Source: Chionis minor
Taxonomy: Eukaryota > Chordata > Aves > Charadriiformes > Chionididae
Reading direction: 5' to 3'
DNA length: 64,000 bases
NCBI GenBank assembly: GCA_013398295.1
Contig: VZSF01003003.1
Coordinates: 62,001-126,000 of the forward strand
The translations under genes were made by a program, and so were the position numbers. Below the pieces are notes generated by a model. It saw only the letters and a list, made by a program, of their open reading frames with translations. It was not told the origin of the DNA and searched no databases. This document shows, piece by piece, positions 1 through 10,574 of this stretch. Numbering within the stretch: the first letter of the stretch is position 1; every line of letters begins with the position of its first letter.

Positions 1-447
1 ATAAGAGGACTTCTTTTCCTTCCGCAGTCCTTTAACAGTGCTGTTACAGTTAATGTTAGTGTGAATTGAAATTAATAGCTATGTTCCAGGTAAGATTTGA
101 AAGGAGGAAGAAATCTTAGCTAACTACAGTGAACTTAAAGGCATTCCATGAAGTTTAGTAATATGTTATGTACTTATGCTGGTCTTATACTATAAATGGA
201 ATTTTTTCACCTTCTGATTCATGAGGAAGAATAAGTCTTCTGGGTATTTTTATTGTTTGCTTATTTTTAAGAGTTTATGAAAGTTGAGATTAATCTGTAC
301 TGTGTCATAAAATGGGTGTTTTTTCATGATCTATTGGACTGTTCTGGACTGCTCTCAAAATTCTGCTCTCTCATCTTAGATTATTGTAAATTGCTTTCTG
401 AAAATATTTGTTTGTGTTGTGCGGCTCAGTCTCATGGCTGTTGGGAA

Positions 448-1245
448 TTTTTTTTTTTTTTGGCATTGTCTTCTATTCATGGTGACTTTATTAAGGACTA
501 TCATTTCTGTCTCATTTCAGTTCCTGATGGCAGCATCTTTCAGTAGTTTATTTTCATAAAGATAGTCTGAATCTGATAGTTCTGAATCTGCGACTAAGAC
601 TCCGCCAGAACTGCATGTAGATTAGAATTGTTCCTCTAATCTGTCAGTGCCTGTGAAGGTTGAGCTCTACGATCTGTGTCAAGACTCTTTAGTAATTTAG
701 ACTGGATCATTCCTAGCTTTCCTCTTGGACTTTTTCCATTCCATTTTGGAGATACCAAGTGGATGAAGACCTATTTGTTCTGTATTTATCTTCAGGAGAA
801 CGAGGAATATCTGGACGGTTTAGAGGCCATTGCCTCCAGCTCATTGTAGACTTTCTGTAGCTCCTGTTTGGGACTGAATTAGTGCTATCTAGTTTACATC
901 ACATGCCTCTTATGATACTACCTTTATTATTCAGCTGAATTTTGAGCTTCCTTACTGAAGGAAAAAAGCAAAGTGGAAGAAGGGGTTCCACTTCTGGCAA
1001 AGTAAAGCCAAGCTGCTCTAACGTTCTTTCTTGTATGTTTGCATCATCTTCTGTATCAAGAGTATGGCGGTCGATTGGAGGCATTCCCAATAGGACATTA
1101 TGGGTCTGCTCTATTCTAAATTTATACTTCCCTATTATTACAATGCAAGAAGTGTGTGTCCTTTCAATATATACTGTACTTACAGTATACTCATCATACC
1201 AGAGAAGGCAGTACTATCCTGGTTTTCAGTTGGACCACTGAGAGA
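448..1245 (-). pseudogene. Probable processed pseudogene (retrocopy), parent gene unidentified
   Basis: Read on the minus strand, several stretches look like real protein but are split by frame changes. About 1128-902 is open with phrases such as L-G-M-P-P-I-D-R-H-T-L-D-T-E-D-D and ends in TGA. About 869-800 reads Q-E-L-Q-K-V-Y-N-E-L-E-A-M-A-S-K-P-S in a second frame. About 793-720 returns to the first frame (E-D-K-Y-R-T-N-R-S-S-S). About 716-639 is again in the second frame (G-M-I-Q-S-K-L-L-K-S-L-D-T-D). Downstream on the same strand an AATAAA (487-492) is followed about 25 bp later by a genomic run of 14 A (448-461, T on +). Frameshifts, no visible introns, and a signal plus tail are the marks of a retroposed mRNA. 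I do not recognise the parent protein. The 5' limit is uncertain. The alternative is a decayed 3' terminal exon of an antisense gene. Confidence 0.5.
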
Positions 1246-4200
1246 CAGAGTTGGGTATCTGACTCACAGCCACTGAACAAAAAAGCTGCGGCATTTTAAA
1301 GCGCTTCCTCTCCTCTTCCCTGATCCCTCCTTACTCATCGCATACCCCCTGCTTCTGCTGGAGGGTCCTTGTCCCCTCTGAGCAGTACTCAACTGTAGCT
1401 GAATCACGTCTCCTCTGTTTTGCAATCTGATACTTCATAGCAAAGCCAACTGTACTTTATAAACTGCAGCAAGTCCACCTGCAGCTTAGATTAACGCTTT
1501 AGACTGTGAACAGGAAATAGCTGAGATACGAACCTATGTTCAGTCGTCTTAACTTCACTACAGGACCATAATGTGACACGTCAGCTGTGACACATTAGTT
1601 GCTGTCCGTATGCTGCTTCTACACTGATATAATCATAAATGTTGTAGTAAACAAACAAAAAAACCAAACCCAAACAATAACCACCAAACATCACCACTTC
1701 AGTTGGAAGTAAAAGTGCCCCTCCTCCTCACAGTTATGATATAAAAACAGGTTTGTCATTGGGATGTTTTTTTTAATTTGGATGTTTTGTATTATATAAT
1801 CAAAATAATGAAGGGACTCTATGATGACAGGATTCAATTCTTTACAAGATGGAGCAAGCATGTTCTTTAGGTGCTACTGGTTTAAATATGCTTCCTCTTT
1901 AAAAGTATTATAAACATACCAATAATGACGTTTCGTCAAGCTATAGCTTTTGTTAATCTCTGCACTGCTAACATTGATACTGGTTTAAGTATGGTCTGAA
2001 ATTTCTTTTGGTATATAAATGAAATAGGTTTAGTTAAAAAGGGGCCTACCAATTAGTGAAACTGTCTTTGTTCGCTTTCTTGTAGTAAGTGGTGTGTAAG
2101 TGTGCTGGGAGCTTATAGTGAGTGAGTAACCAGTTTTCTGTGTCTAAGCTACTTGTCTTTGCCTTAAGGAAATACTTGTAGGCTAACTCTAAAGTATAAA
2201 AAATAGAAGCACTTTGAGTATTTGTTTGAAAGTAGATCAGGGTGTGGTTTTGTTTCTGAAAGGTAAGAGAACAATGTGACTTTCAAAAATTTGTTTGGCT
2301 ACGTTGTACTGAACTTCATATTCAGACTTTTCCCCAGCTAGTACAAAATAGTTTCAGTACAGATTTCTGCTGTGCAGCAGCTTCAGAGCTAATAATCTGG
2401 ATCCTCCAGAAATAACACTCTACAAGCTGTTTTGTTCCTACCAGTAGGATATATTAAAAGGAAAACAGAAAAAAAAGAGTGCAAAGGGGAGGAAAAAGTG
2501 CTGTTGTTTCAGCCTTGCTTATAAAGCTAAGGTGCAGTTTTGATTAGGCCAAACACATTGAAGCAAGTGCCTGTCTCTGAGCTGCCTCTGTCTCCTCGCT
2601 GACAGTTGCCCTGGCTGGGATATGTAGAGATACCTACATGCACTTGGTCCTTGTGTTTGTCATTTCTAACAAGAATGTGATTTTGCAACAGTAATGATGT
2701 TCATGTTAGTCTGCTGAGACCACTAAGCCCCCAAGTAGGTATAAGGCATCAATCAGATTGATGTGGTCTATGATAATTGGTGATTCAGAAGGGAAATGTC
2801 TACTTCTGTTTCCTTGCTTTATCTGTCTATAAGTAGCTTCCTTAACATTCCAAAATGTAACTTAGTCATGGTACTGCCATTACCTAGATGTTGTTTGTGA
2901 ATGTCCTTGTGTGCAGATAGGTGCTTTGAGTGATACTGCTGCCTCCAAAAGTGAAATTTTTGGGGCAAATAACTGTGGAATACTCATAAATATTTCACTG
3001 CAAACTGGCTTGTTCAAGTAAAACTGAAATTTGGAATGAAGTTTGTTGGAGTTACTGTGCCTTACAGCAGCAGAAAATAAATCACTGCAGTAAAGTATAT
3101 GAGCATTACAATGCAACGTATAGAAGAGTAAGTGGAATGAATCACTGGTATAAAGAGGTATTGGTTAACTGTCTTTTCTTCAGCATTTGGGCTCTTTTGC
3201 CCTAAAGTGTATATCTTTTGGCAGAGACAGCAGGTTAGAGATTGATGGTGCAGAGATGGAAAAAGTAGATTTTTCGGCTGTATAAATAAGGGAAGGAATA
3301 ATGGGAGGAACAGTCTTTTTCTTCATGCCTGACTTTCCAATGCATTCTGGCTTTGACCCTTTGTCATGGAATGGTATGGTTCAGTTATGCTAGTCCCAGT
3401 TCTGGAAACAAACAATTCAATTTTACTTAAAACGTCACAGCACAGTCCTGCATTACTTAGTGTGGACATATACCCAGCTATGTCCTGGTTTGGCATACGA
3501 GTGGCAGCTCTGGAGAGTCAAGGCTGTGGAATTTCTTACTTGACATGGTAGGCCTAGTACATCAGTGCACATCAAGTGCTTGGTAATAGCGTCAGTATAT
3601 CGGAGCTGCTGTAGACTGTTCAACTGCCAGAACCTTTTCAGGTAGTCTGATTTTTTTCCCATAGCTTTGAAACACCACTTACTCCTTTAAGATGCAGATT
3701 TCTTCAGTAGCATTTAGAGGTATTGCCATTTGCTCTTAGTAGAATCAAACCTGGAATTACTTCGATTGTGTATTTTTATTAAATGAAAACAACTCTAAAG
3801 CTAAAGTCTTGTGCAAAATGTATTAGGTGAGGAGAAGCTTGGTTTCGAAAGATTATTGGCGTGTTATGCAGAACTTTGTGTGCTGGAGACGCATTGTGGG
3901 GTTTACTGATTTTTGTTTAAAGTTAGTGAAAGTGGATAATAATAAACTGTCAACTATCTCCACCATAAATGGTAGATAATCAGCTATTTTGGTTATAGTT
4001 TCTGTTGGATAACTGAAATAATACATATTTCTGAGCCCACAATGAGATCAAGCCCCTTCAAAATGTCTTTCTTGCAAATTGCATGGCAAACTTTTGAGTT
4101 ACATAATTAGCTTAAGTAGTTTATAATTCTGATTTAGGTAATTACTTTGTAGTCTCTTCTCACTAAGATGGAAGGGTTCTGCCAGGGATGGAAATGAAGA

Positions 4201-5204
4201 TGTCCTCTTGTTACAGAAGGCGTTTTTTGGAGGAAGAGATTGAAGGAGAAGCTTGTTCCTTATACAGATAGATAATATATTTATTATTTTTCTTCCTAAT
4301 CATTAAAGAATTTCTTCTTGAGAGTAAACCATTAAATGCTTAAGTAAAATACCCAACAATTAATCAAACGATATCGCACTCACACTTACTTGATACCTGT
4401 TATTTGCTAATACATGCCTTCCTGTTGTGAAAACTCATTCCGGATGAAATTGAATTCAAAGGTGGGTATCTCATAAAGATACTTCCCAAAGGAAGCTCTA
4501 TAGCTCATAGTACTGTTATTAGCAACCCTTAAACAGGTAAAGCAGTCATAAGCCTACTTTAAAACTTCTGTATCCTGATATTTTCATAGCTTTATTGCAA
4601 AGCAGCTTTGATTAATATTTGCTAGTTCTGTCCTAGTATTCTGTACTAATATTTGCTAGTTTGTGGCTGTGTTTTCAGCCACAAAACTCTGTTCTTTTCC
4701 TCTGACAACGTGAGGGAGTTAGACTGAGACTAGAGAAAACTGAATAGATCAGACTCACTGCAAGGTGTCTGCCCACAATGCTGGTTAACCTGTACTGCTG
4801 TATCTGCTACAGTTGATTTGATTATTGTTCAGATAAGTTTGGTGCTTTTGATGGAATTTTTCTTTTTTTTTAATCACTGTAGGTTTTTTCCTGTTTGGCC
4901 AGGAAGGAGAAAAGTATCTTGTAGTTTGCGTCATTTCCACACGTACCTTGAAATTCCTTTATCAAATCTGTATTTTGCCCAGTTTGCCTACAAGGATGCT
5001 CTGTGGGCTGTAATTGTCTTAGGGATATCACAATTCTGGTCTATCAGCAAAACCTGCTACTCTGACACAGAAAAGCCAACCGAGTTTGTTCTGCTTTGGT
5101 ATTGCTCTCTGCATGCTTGATGCTGGGTGCTACAATGTGGTCCCAGTGTAACTTGACATTTCTGGAACTTAAAATAGGGGGGGCTGCTGTTTAGTTTCCT
5201 GGCT

Positions 5205-5254
5205 TCTCCTCCTGCTCCTCTTTCTCCTCTTCCTCCTCTTCCTCCTTCTCTTCA
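5205..5254. repeat. Polypyrimidine CTC/CTT simple repeat
   Basis: About 50 bp of almost pure C and T in TCCTCC/CTTCTC-type triplets within the VPS50 intron, ending in an acceptor-like TTCAG. No open coding exon recognisable as VPS50 follows it. Confidence 0.7.
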
Positions 5255-6649
5255 GATTGGCATAGTTTCGCCCACTTTCAGTTTCACGGGACTTTACCTG
5301 TTCTGTCTGCATGGGTACTCAAAGGGAATCTCAGAGAACAGAGCTTGTCACGCAGATTTTCTTAAATTTCTGGAAGGGTTAACTTTAACAAGTCCAGTCC
5401 ATTGCAAAACATTGGATTTCTTTAAATAGTCTATAGCCTTTTTTCCTGTTCCAGCCTGTATGTTTTGCCCCTTTATTGCTACTTTCAGTCATTTGATCAT
5501 TTCTATTAATGAAGGCTGGAGGAAAAAACACATGCATAACTGAAGCCCTTTCAGAATGATCTTGGGGATTGGCACACCGGCCGTTTCTGTGGGTTTCGTT
5601 TTTGCTATCAACATGCTTATGCAGTGCCTGCTTTTTAGAACAAATCAGGAGAATGAAATGCTTATGCCGTGTTTGGCTGGTATCTTTGAACACGAGTTTG
5701 ACCTCCCTGATTGAACCCTAGCATATCTTTGACTTAGCCAGCTGTCTCACGTAGGTTTTGTGTCTTCAGGCATAATGCAATTTCAGCATTTAAAAGGTTC
5801 ACAAAATATTTACCTTCATGGGAAGCAGGCAGGTAGAAAAAAAATTGTTTAAAATGTATCTCAATAATGAAATGACAGGCAAATTTGAAGTGAAATAAAT
5901 ACAAAATTAAGTTTTTATAATACTTAGTTTTTACATAATTTGTAATTAGTCTTTGAAAGGAACAAAGATGCTTAAATTTTTACGTGATGATGATGCTCTT
6001 CCCCCAGCTCTGTGGCTCGCTGTCTCTCTGAAGAATAGAGAATTGGTTGGTGGGGTGTGGGCTTCGTTATTTATCAATGTGTAAACATTTCAAAGCTTCT
6101 CGTTCTTTTGTTGTGTTTTGGGTTTTTTGCGAATGACATGAAGTGAAAAGGAAAAAGAGAAGGCAGATAAAGAGTGGATTTTGATAGTTAATCAATGGTG
6201 TCCTTGGGTCAGTTAATGTTTTTAGAGGCTTGACTGTTATGCCTAGGTGGTTAGATGTTACTGCCTGTGTGCAGTATACTTGTGGATGTGCTGGGTAGGT
6301 ATCTTCAGAGCTGCCTGAAAGAGGTTACATGAGTTTTAGTGAATATCCAGGCCTTTTGGCTTGCTTATCCATTCTGATAGACTCAGCACAATGCAAACCT
6401 CACAGTATTGTGAAATGTCTGGCCGGTTTAATTGCAAAATTATCTGGCCAAATGTGAACACAGATTAGCAAAGAAAAATCATTTTTCAAATAACACAGTG
6501 ATGTAGCTAGCCTTTTCAGTTGTTCCCATGCTCGATGAAACTGTATCTGATAGTATTTACTGTAAGCTTCTTTTAGAAGTTTTATCTTCTGCTCATTGAT
6601 CTATTTCTGTGAGATCTTTTAGCGCTACAAGTGATGCGTTGATGGTATT

Positions 6650-8000
6650 GCTCAGTCAGCAGTCTTTGTTTTTAATGCCACAATTTCTGTGGGGATCCTT
6701 CAAGGCTCCCTGCTTTACCTGCTTTCTGCTTCTGTAACTTATTACAGATTTGTTTTTAAGAAGTCTGAAGATACTTTCCTCACCCTTGGTAGTGAGAACT
6801 CTGCTTTCCCAGTCTGCGTTTTGTTCCATCTGCTGTAACCCGTTTTTATGTTTGTATTTGACATCTTTGAGAGAAACAGAACTGAAAGAGCCTTTCTGAT
6901 CTAGCAAATCCACCTCCCTGTTGCCTGGGGCTGTCACATCACAGGAGGCAGCTGTCAACTAAAATCCAAGATAGTTAAAGTGGAACTTGTGATCTTTTTG
7001 TTCATCCACACCTCAAACCATTTTTAGCAGCTTGGACACTATTATCTTCCTAGTTGTCTTATATTCTTAATGTCAATTTTGGCTTGACTTTCATCCAAGC
7101 AGTAAACACATTCTGATGCTGCTTTGTCTATAGCAGCAAAGTTTTCATCTTTCTGCTTATTCTGTATCACTTAAATTCTCACCAAGTCCTTACACGTTTT
7201 GACATAATCAATTTTTGCCTGCCATGCCTTTAATTGCTGCAGTATAACCACAATGGGTCTGTCTACCAGAATAGCCTCCCTGTTGTTTTTCCCGTTTTCA
7301 CCTTATCATTTGTGCAGTACCTTTTCTCTTGGCTTTTCAAGATTTCAAGATACAATCAATGTATATTTTTCCTTGTCTCAATCCTGATATTTAGAATGAG
7401 TTAGACCACCATTTAGTTCTATCAGTGTTTCTAGTGCTCGCTGCTCTCCTTTTCTTCTTAGGCCAAACTGTCTGAAAAACATGTAAATATCAACTATTCT
7501 GTTTTGTGTCATTTCTCACTGTTGTTCCCTGCTGTGAAGCCTAGAAGAAACTCCTGGTGACTGTTGTGGTCAGTTTGAATCTATTTTTCTTGCTCCTCAT
7601 TGTTTAGTTACTTCACTGCAATTTCCTCTCAATTTATTTCTGTCTCCAGTTGGGAAAAACCCCCACAAACTGCAAAGCTGCTTTATTTATTATCATGTTT
7701 TTGGCTTCATTTTTGTCCAGTTTTACAGCGATCTGAGAGTTATGCTAATTTGTTTTTTGAGTCCAACCATAAATGTCACATTTAAGCATTATTGTTGTCA
7801 TATTGGTTGTGTGTTCATACATTGCTTTACAGCAGACATGTTGTGCAGCTGATCTTGCTTTTGAAGAAATTATTTTACCACTACTCTTTCACCATGTTAC
7901 TGCCCGAATTTATTTCCATTCCATACAAACAGGCTGATTTGTTGTAGCACTTGTCTGGCCACAGAGTTTCTATCCCCAGGGCCATGGAAGGCTCTTACTT
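6650..8000. other. Pyrimidine-rich intronic block of unknown origin
   Basis: For about 1.3 kb the + strand is unusually rich in T and C, so the minus strand reads purine-rich. The minus strand contains a 100-codon frame (6656-6958) of highly polar composition and several broken polar stretches further upstream. I recognise no protein family, no poly(A) tract at its lower end and no LINE motif. It could be an old decayed insertion or only compositional skew. Confidence 0.3.
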
Positions 8001-8277
8001 AAGAAATCAATGCCATATCATGCCTACCTTCTTTATCTCTTCTGGGTTCTCTATCACCTTTGCTTTGTAGCATTTCTCAATTTTTATAGCCTGTGGTAAG
8101 GAGTAAGCGTCGTATAAGTAATTAATCTAAAGACAGAACTATGTATATGTTTTCATGTCCTGGTATAGTTTTGGCAAATCGGTAAGTTCAGAGGGTGTCC
8201 ATTTATATACCTGCTCAGACCAATATAATTTTTTTCTCTCCCCCCTGCCCCACTTCTTGTTTTCCCTTTGTTTTCCT

Positions 8278-8311
8278 GGGGGGGTGAGGGGGGAGGGTGT
8301 CTGGTTTGGGG
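8278..8311 (+). other. Potential G-quadruplex tract in G/T-rich intron segment
   Basis: Four runs of three or more G (7, 6, 3 and 4) lie within 34 bp, which satisfies the usual G4 pattern only if the last loop of about 10 bases is allowed. It sits inside a G/T-rich stretch (about 8230-8395) made of GTTT and GGGTTT units, preceded by a C/T tract. It is roughly 670 bp upstream of the VPS50 exon at 8983, on the coding strand. Confidence 0.5.
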
Positions 8312-8982
8312 TTTTTTTCTGTTTTGTTTCGGGGTTTGTTGTTTGTTTGGGTTGGGGGCTTTTTTTAGTTTGTTTTTGTTTTGTTTTTTAATGTCCCTGT
8401 TTGGTTTGCAACACGGCACTGGTATAACCCGTTTCTTACTACAGATACTTTTCCTGTGCTGTGAATATTTCCTTGCATTCTACAATCAAAATGCCTGAAT
8501 GCCTGCAGGATAGAAGTTTTCATGGGATGATAACTGGTTTAAAAACATAGTTTGTTTTTTACTTAAGTTAGTTGTAGCTCATATAAGCAGCAAAACCCAT
8601 GCATAAGTAATATTCCTTTAATGTGTCTCCTTATTTGGTTACTGTCTGGTTGAAGATCAGTCAATCTCCCAGTAGGCAGTTGGGCTAAAGCCTTTATGGG
8701 CGTTAAGGTGTGGTAAGAGGTGTGTTCTCTATCTTTTTTTTCATTTGTTTCCCACTGAGAGAGAGAGCGATCTACATGATGTGATTTTTATTTTCACCTG
8801 TTTTGAACACCACACTGTTCAAATAGAAAACTCTATGGTTGTCTTTTGATGCAGGCTTGATTTAAATTCCTCTTTGGAATTAGAAACATTCCTTCATTTT
8901 ATCTGTCATCTGAAACTCCTCAGCTGGGAGCCATTCTTTGGGGTTTTTTGTGGGTTTTCAGTTTTTTAATTTTTTGTTTTAG

Positions 8983-9131
8983 GAGGTCTCTGCTGATCCC
9001 ACAGGAACTCTCACAGCTGCTGAAGAGAGAAAGGAGAAGGTGCCAAGCCCACACCTCAGCCATCTCGTAGTTTTGACATCTGGCAATTCACTATACGGTT
9101 TGGCAGAGAGAGTGGTGGCCACAGAATCCTT
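8983..9131 (+). CDS. VPS50: VPS50 (syndetin) internal coding exon, start of C-terminal domain
   Basis: Exon of 149 bp with acceptor TTTTAG before GAG and donor GTAGGT after TT. It reads [19 protein letters not shown] and then [12 protein letters not shown], matching vertebrate syndetin near the start of its C-terminal (Syndetin_C/DUF2451) domain. VPS50 is the subunit that distinguishes the endosome-associated recycling EARP complex (with VPS51, VPS52 and VPS53) from GARP. It acts on endosomes in receptor recycling and in dense-core vesicle maturation. The exon ends two bases into a Leu codon that the next exon completes. Identification rests on recalled family sequence and on the in-frame chain of six exons. 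Confidence 0.95.
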
Positions 9132-10171
9132 GTAGGTTATTTACTGTACATTGCGTTTTGTGGTCACTGGAAGCTATGAATTGTTTAAGAGATTGTGATT
9201 ACAAGCCAGAACCTTCTTTAGAGGTCCAAAATTCTTGCTTCTCAATGCGATTTTTTAAACATGAGTGATAGAGGTAATTTCTTAATTAAAGGTAGTGGGG
9301 CCTAACCGAGTGGTCTAACCACCCGCAAGCACGAGCAATGAAATTTCACTGCAACTGGTCCAGTAATTTGTGACAGTACAAGGCCAAATCTAACCGGAAA
9401 AAAGTTTCATTTTAAAGAGGCTAATGGGAATATTTAATCTGTATGGTTCATTTAAACCTTATATTAAGTACTCAAATGGTGAGGACTGAGACTTGAAACT
9501 GCTTAGTTTGTATTGGTTTGGCTTGGATTGCAATGTTCTTTGCAATGGGTGGAAGTGCACCTGTTAAGTGGTTTTCAGATGGTCAGAATCATGGTAAGAG
9601 TCAGATAGGAATTTTTTTTTTCCCCCCTACAGAAGATGACACTTAAAGATTAGAAGTTCATTTAAAAAATGTTTTCAAAGGAGCTTAGTTAGAAATGTAT
9701 TTATTTGTTATGTTATTAACAAATCCTACCTCTGAAAAAGAAATTGATCTCTTATTCTATCTTTTAGAGATTCACTAGTATATAAATAATTAGGAATGTT
9801 ATTTTGGAATTCTGACATGGATTTATTAATATTAATTTTTGTCTGTCCTGCACTATGGAAATTAGGTGACACTTGTCCACTGACTTTAGTAGACTTTGGA
9901 TCAGACTTTTGCATAGAAATATGAATTTTTGATATTCAAGCCTTAGTCTATTTATTCAGGCATTTTCTTGTTTGCAATCGTATTTTAAAATTGTCAGAAT
10001 TGAGAATACCTGTTGATATGCTGGCATGAACATGATATGGTTCTTCTCAGGATTAAATTTTCCAAGCTTGAATATAATTATTGCCAAATATGTCAACTGT
10101 AGAGTAAAAGTTGTAGAGAGACATGACAAATGTTGCATTTGCTTCACAGTAAATTTTCTTTACTTTCAAAG
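9132..10171 (+). other. VPS50: VPS50 intron
   Basis: Intron between the exons ending at 9131 and starting at 10172, bounded by GTAGGT and TTTCAAAG. It contains a short tRNA-box-A-like segment near 9300-9335 (see findings) and a T10C6 run near 9610. No coding signal. Confidence 0.9.
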
Positions 10172-10268
10172 GGTGTTTCTGGCTGAGCAGTTTGAGTTTC
10201 TTCAGCCTCATCTTGATGCGGTGATGCCAGCTGCCAAGAAGCCTTTTCTTCAGCAGTTCTATTCTCAG
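10172..10268 (+). CDS. VPS50: VPS50 (syndetin) internal coding exon
   Basis: Exon of 97 bp. Its first G completes the Leu codon split from the upstream exon; it then reads [19 protein letters not shown] and ends F-L-Q-Q-F-Y-S-Q at a phase-0 donor (GTCAGA). The 149+97 bp of the two exons give exactly 82 codons. It lies in the conserved helical C-terminal domain of syndetin, which is expected to be cytosolic and membrane-peripheral. The acceptor CAAAG is weak in its last bases but follows a T-rich tract, and the frame leaves little choice. Confidence 0.95.
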
Positions 10269-10415
10269 GTCAGAATTGTGTAATTCACAGCTGATTTTTA
10301 AACAGAAGATTTGAAACTTGTACAGTATGCTGCAAATACTTGTACATCATAATTATATATTGCTCTTATTAGCCAGAAATTTACTGAATTGAATTTTATT
10401 TATATTCTATTTCAG
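10269..10415 (+). other. VPS50: Short VPS50 intron
   Basis: A 147-bp intron with donor GTCAGA and acceptor TATTTCAG. Its small size is in keeping with compact avian introns. Confidence 0.95.
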
Positions 10416-10574
10416 ACAGTGTCAACTGCCAGTGAACTACGTAAGCCAGTTTATTGGATTGTTGCTGCTAAAGCCATTGATTATGAACAAATGCTGCTTC
10501 TCATGACTAATGTGAAATGGGATGTGAAGGAAATCATGTCACAACACAATATATATGTCGATGCTCTTTTAAAG
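10416..10574 (+). CDS. VPS50: VPS50 (syndetin) internal coding exon
   Basis: Exon of 159 bp (53 codons, phase 0 at both ends) with acceptor TATTTCAG and donor GTGAAT. It reads [20 protein letters not shown] and continues through [20 protein letters not shown]. This is among the most conserved parts of syndetin, and only conservative differences from the mammalian protein are apparent from memory. No frameshift or stop, consistent with a functional gene. Confidence 0.96.

Larger units (their letters stand above)
1..8982 (+). other. VPS50: Intron of VPS50 (3' part), no exon seen
   Basis: About 9 kb precede the first recognisable VPS50 exon. I looked for the preceding coding exon, which in vertebrate syndetin encodes a serine/arginine-rich stretch just before the E-V-S-A-D-P segment, and did not find it, so this span is taken as intron. 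It contains an antisense retrocopy-like block (448-1245), a CTC/CTT tract (5205-5254), a pyrimidine-rich block (about 6650-8000) and a G-rich tract (8278-8311). The rest is AT-rich unique sequence with no long open frame. The intron assignment is inferred from the gene's order. Confidence 0.6.

Noticed and set aside
8153..8498. Overlapping frames around the G/T-rich tract
   Set aside because: Low-complexity G/T sequence yields Phe/Cys/Gly or Lys/Pro/Asn-rich translations; not coding.
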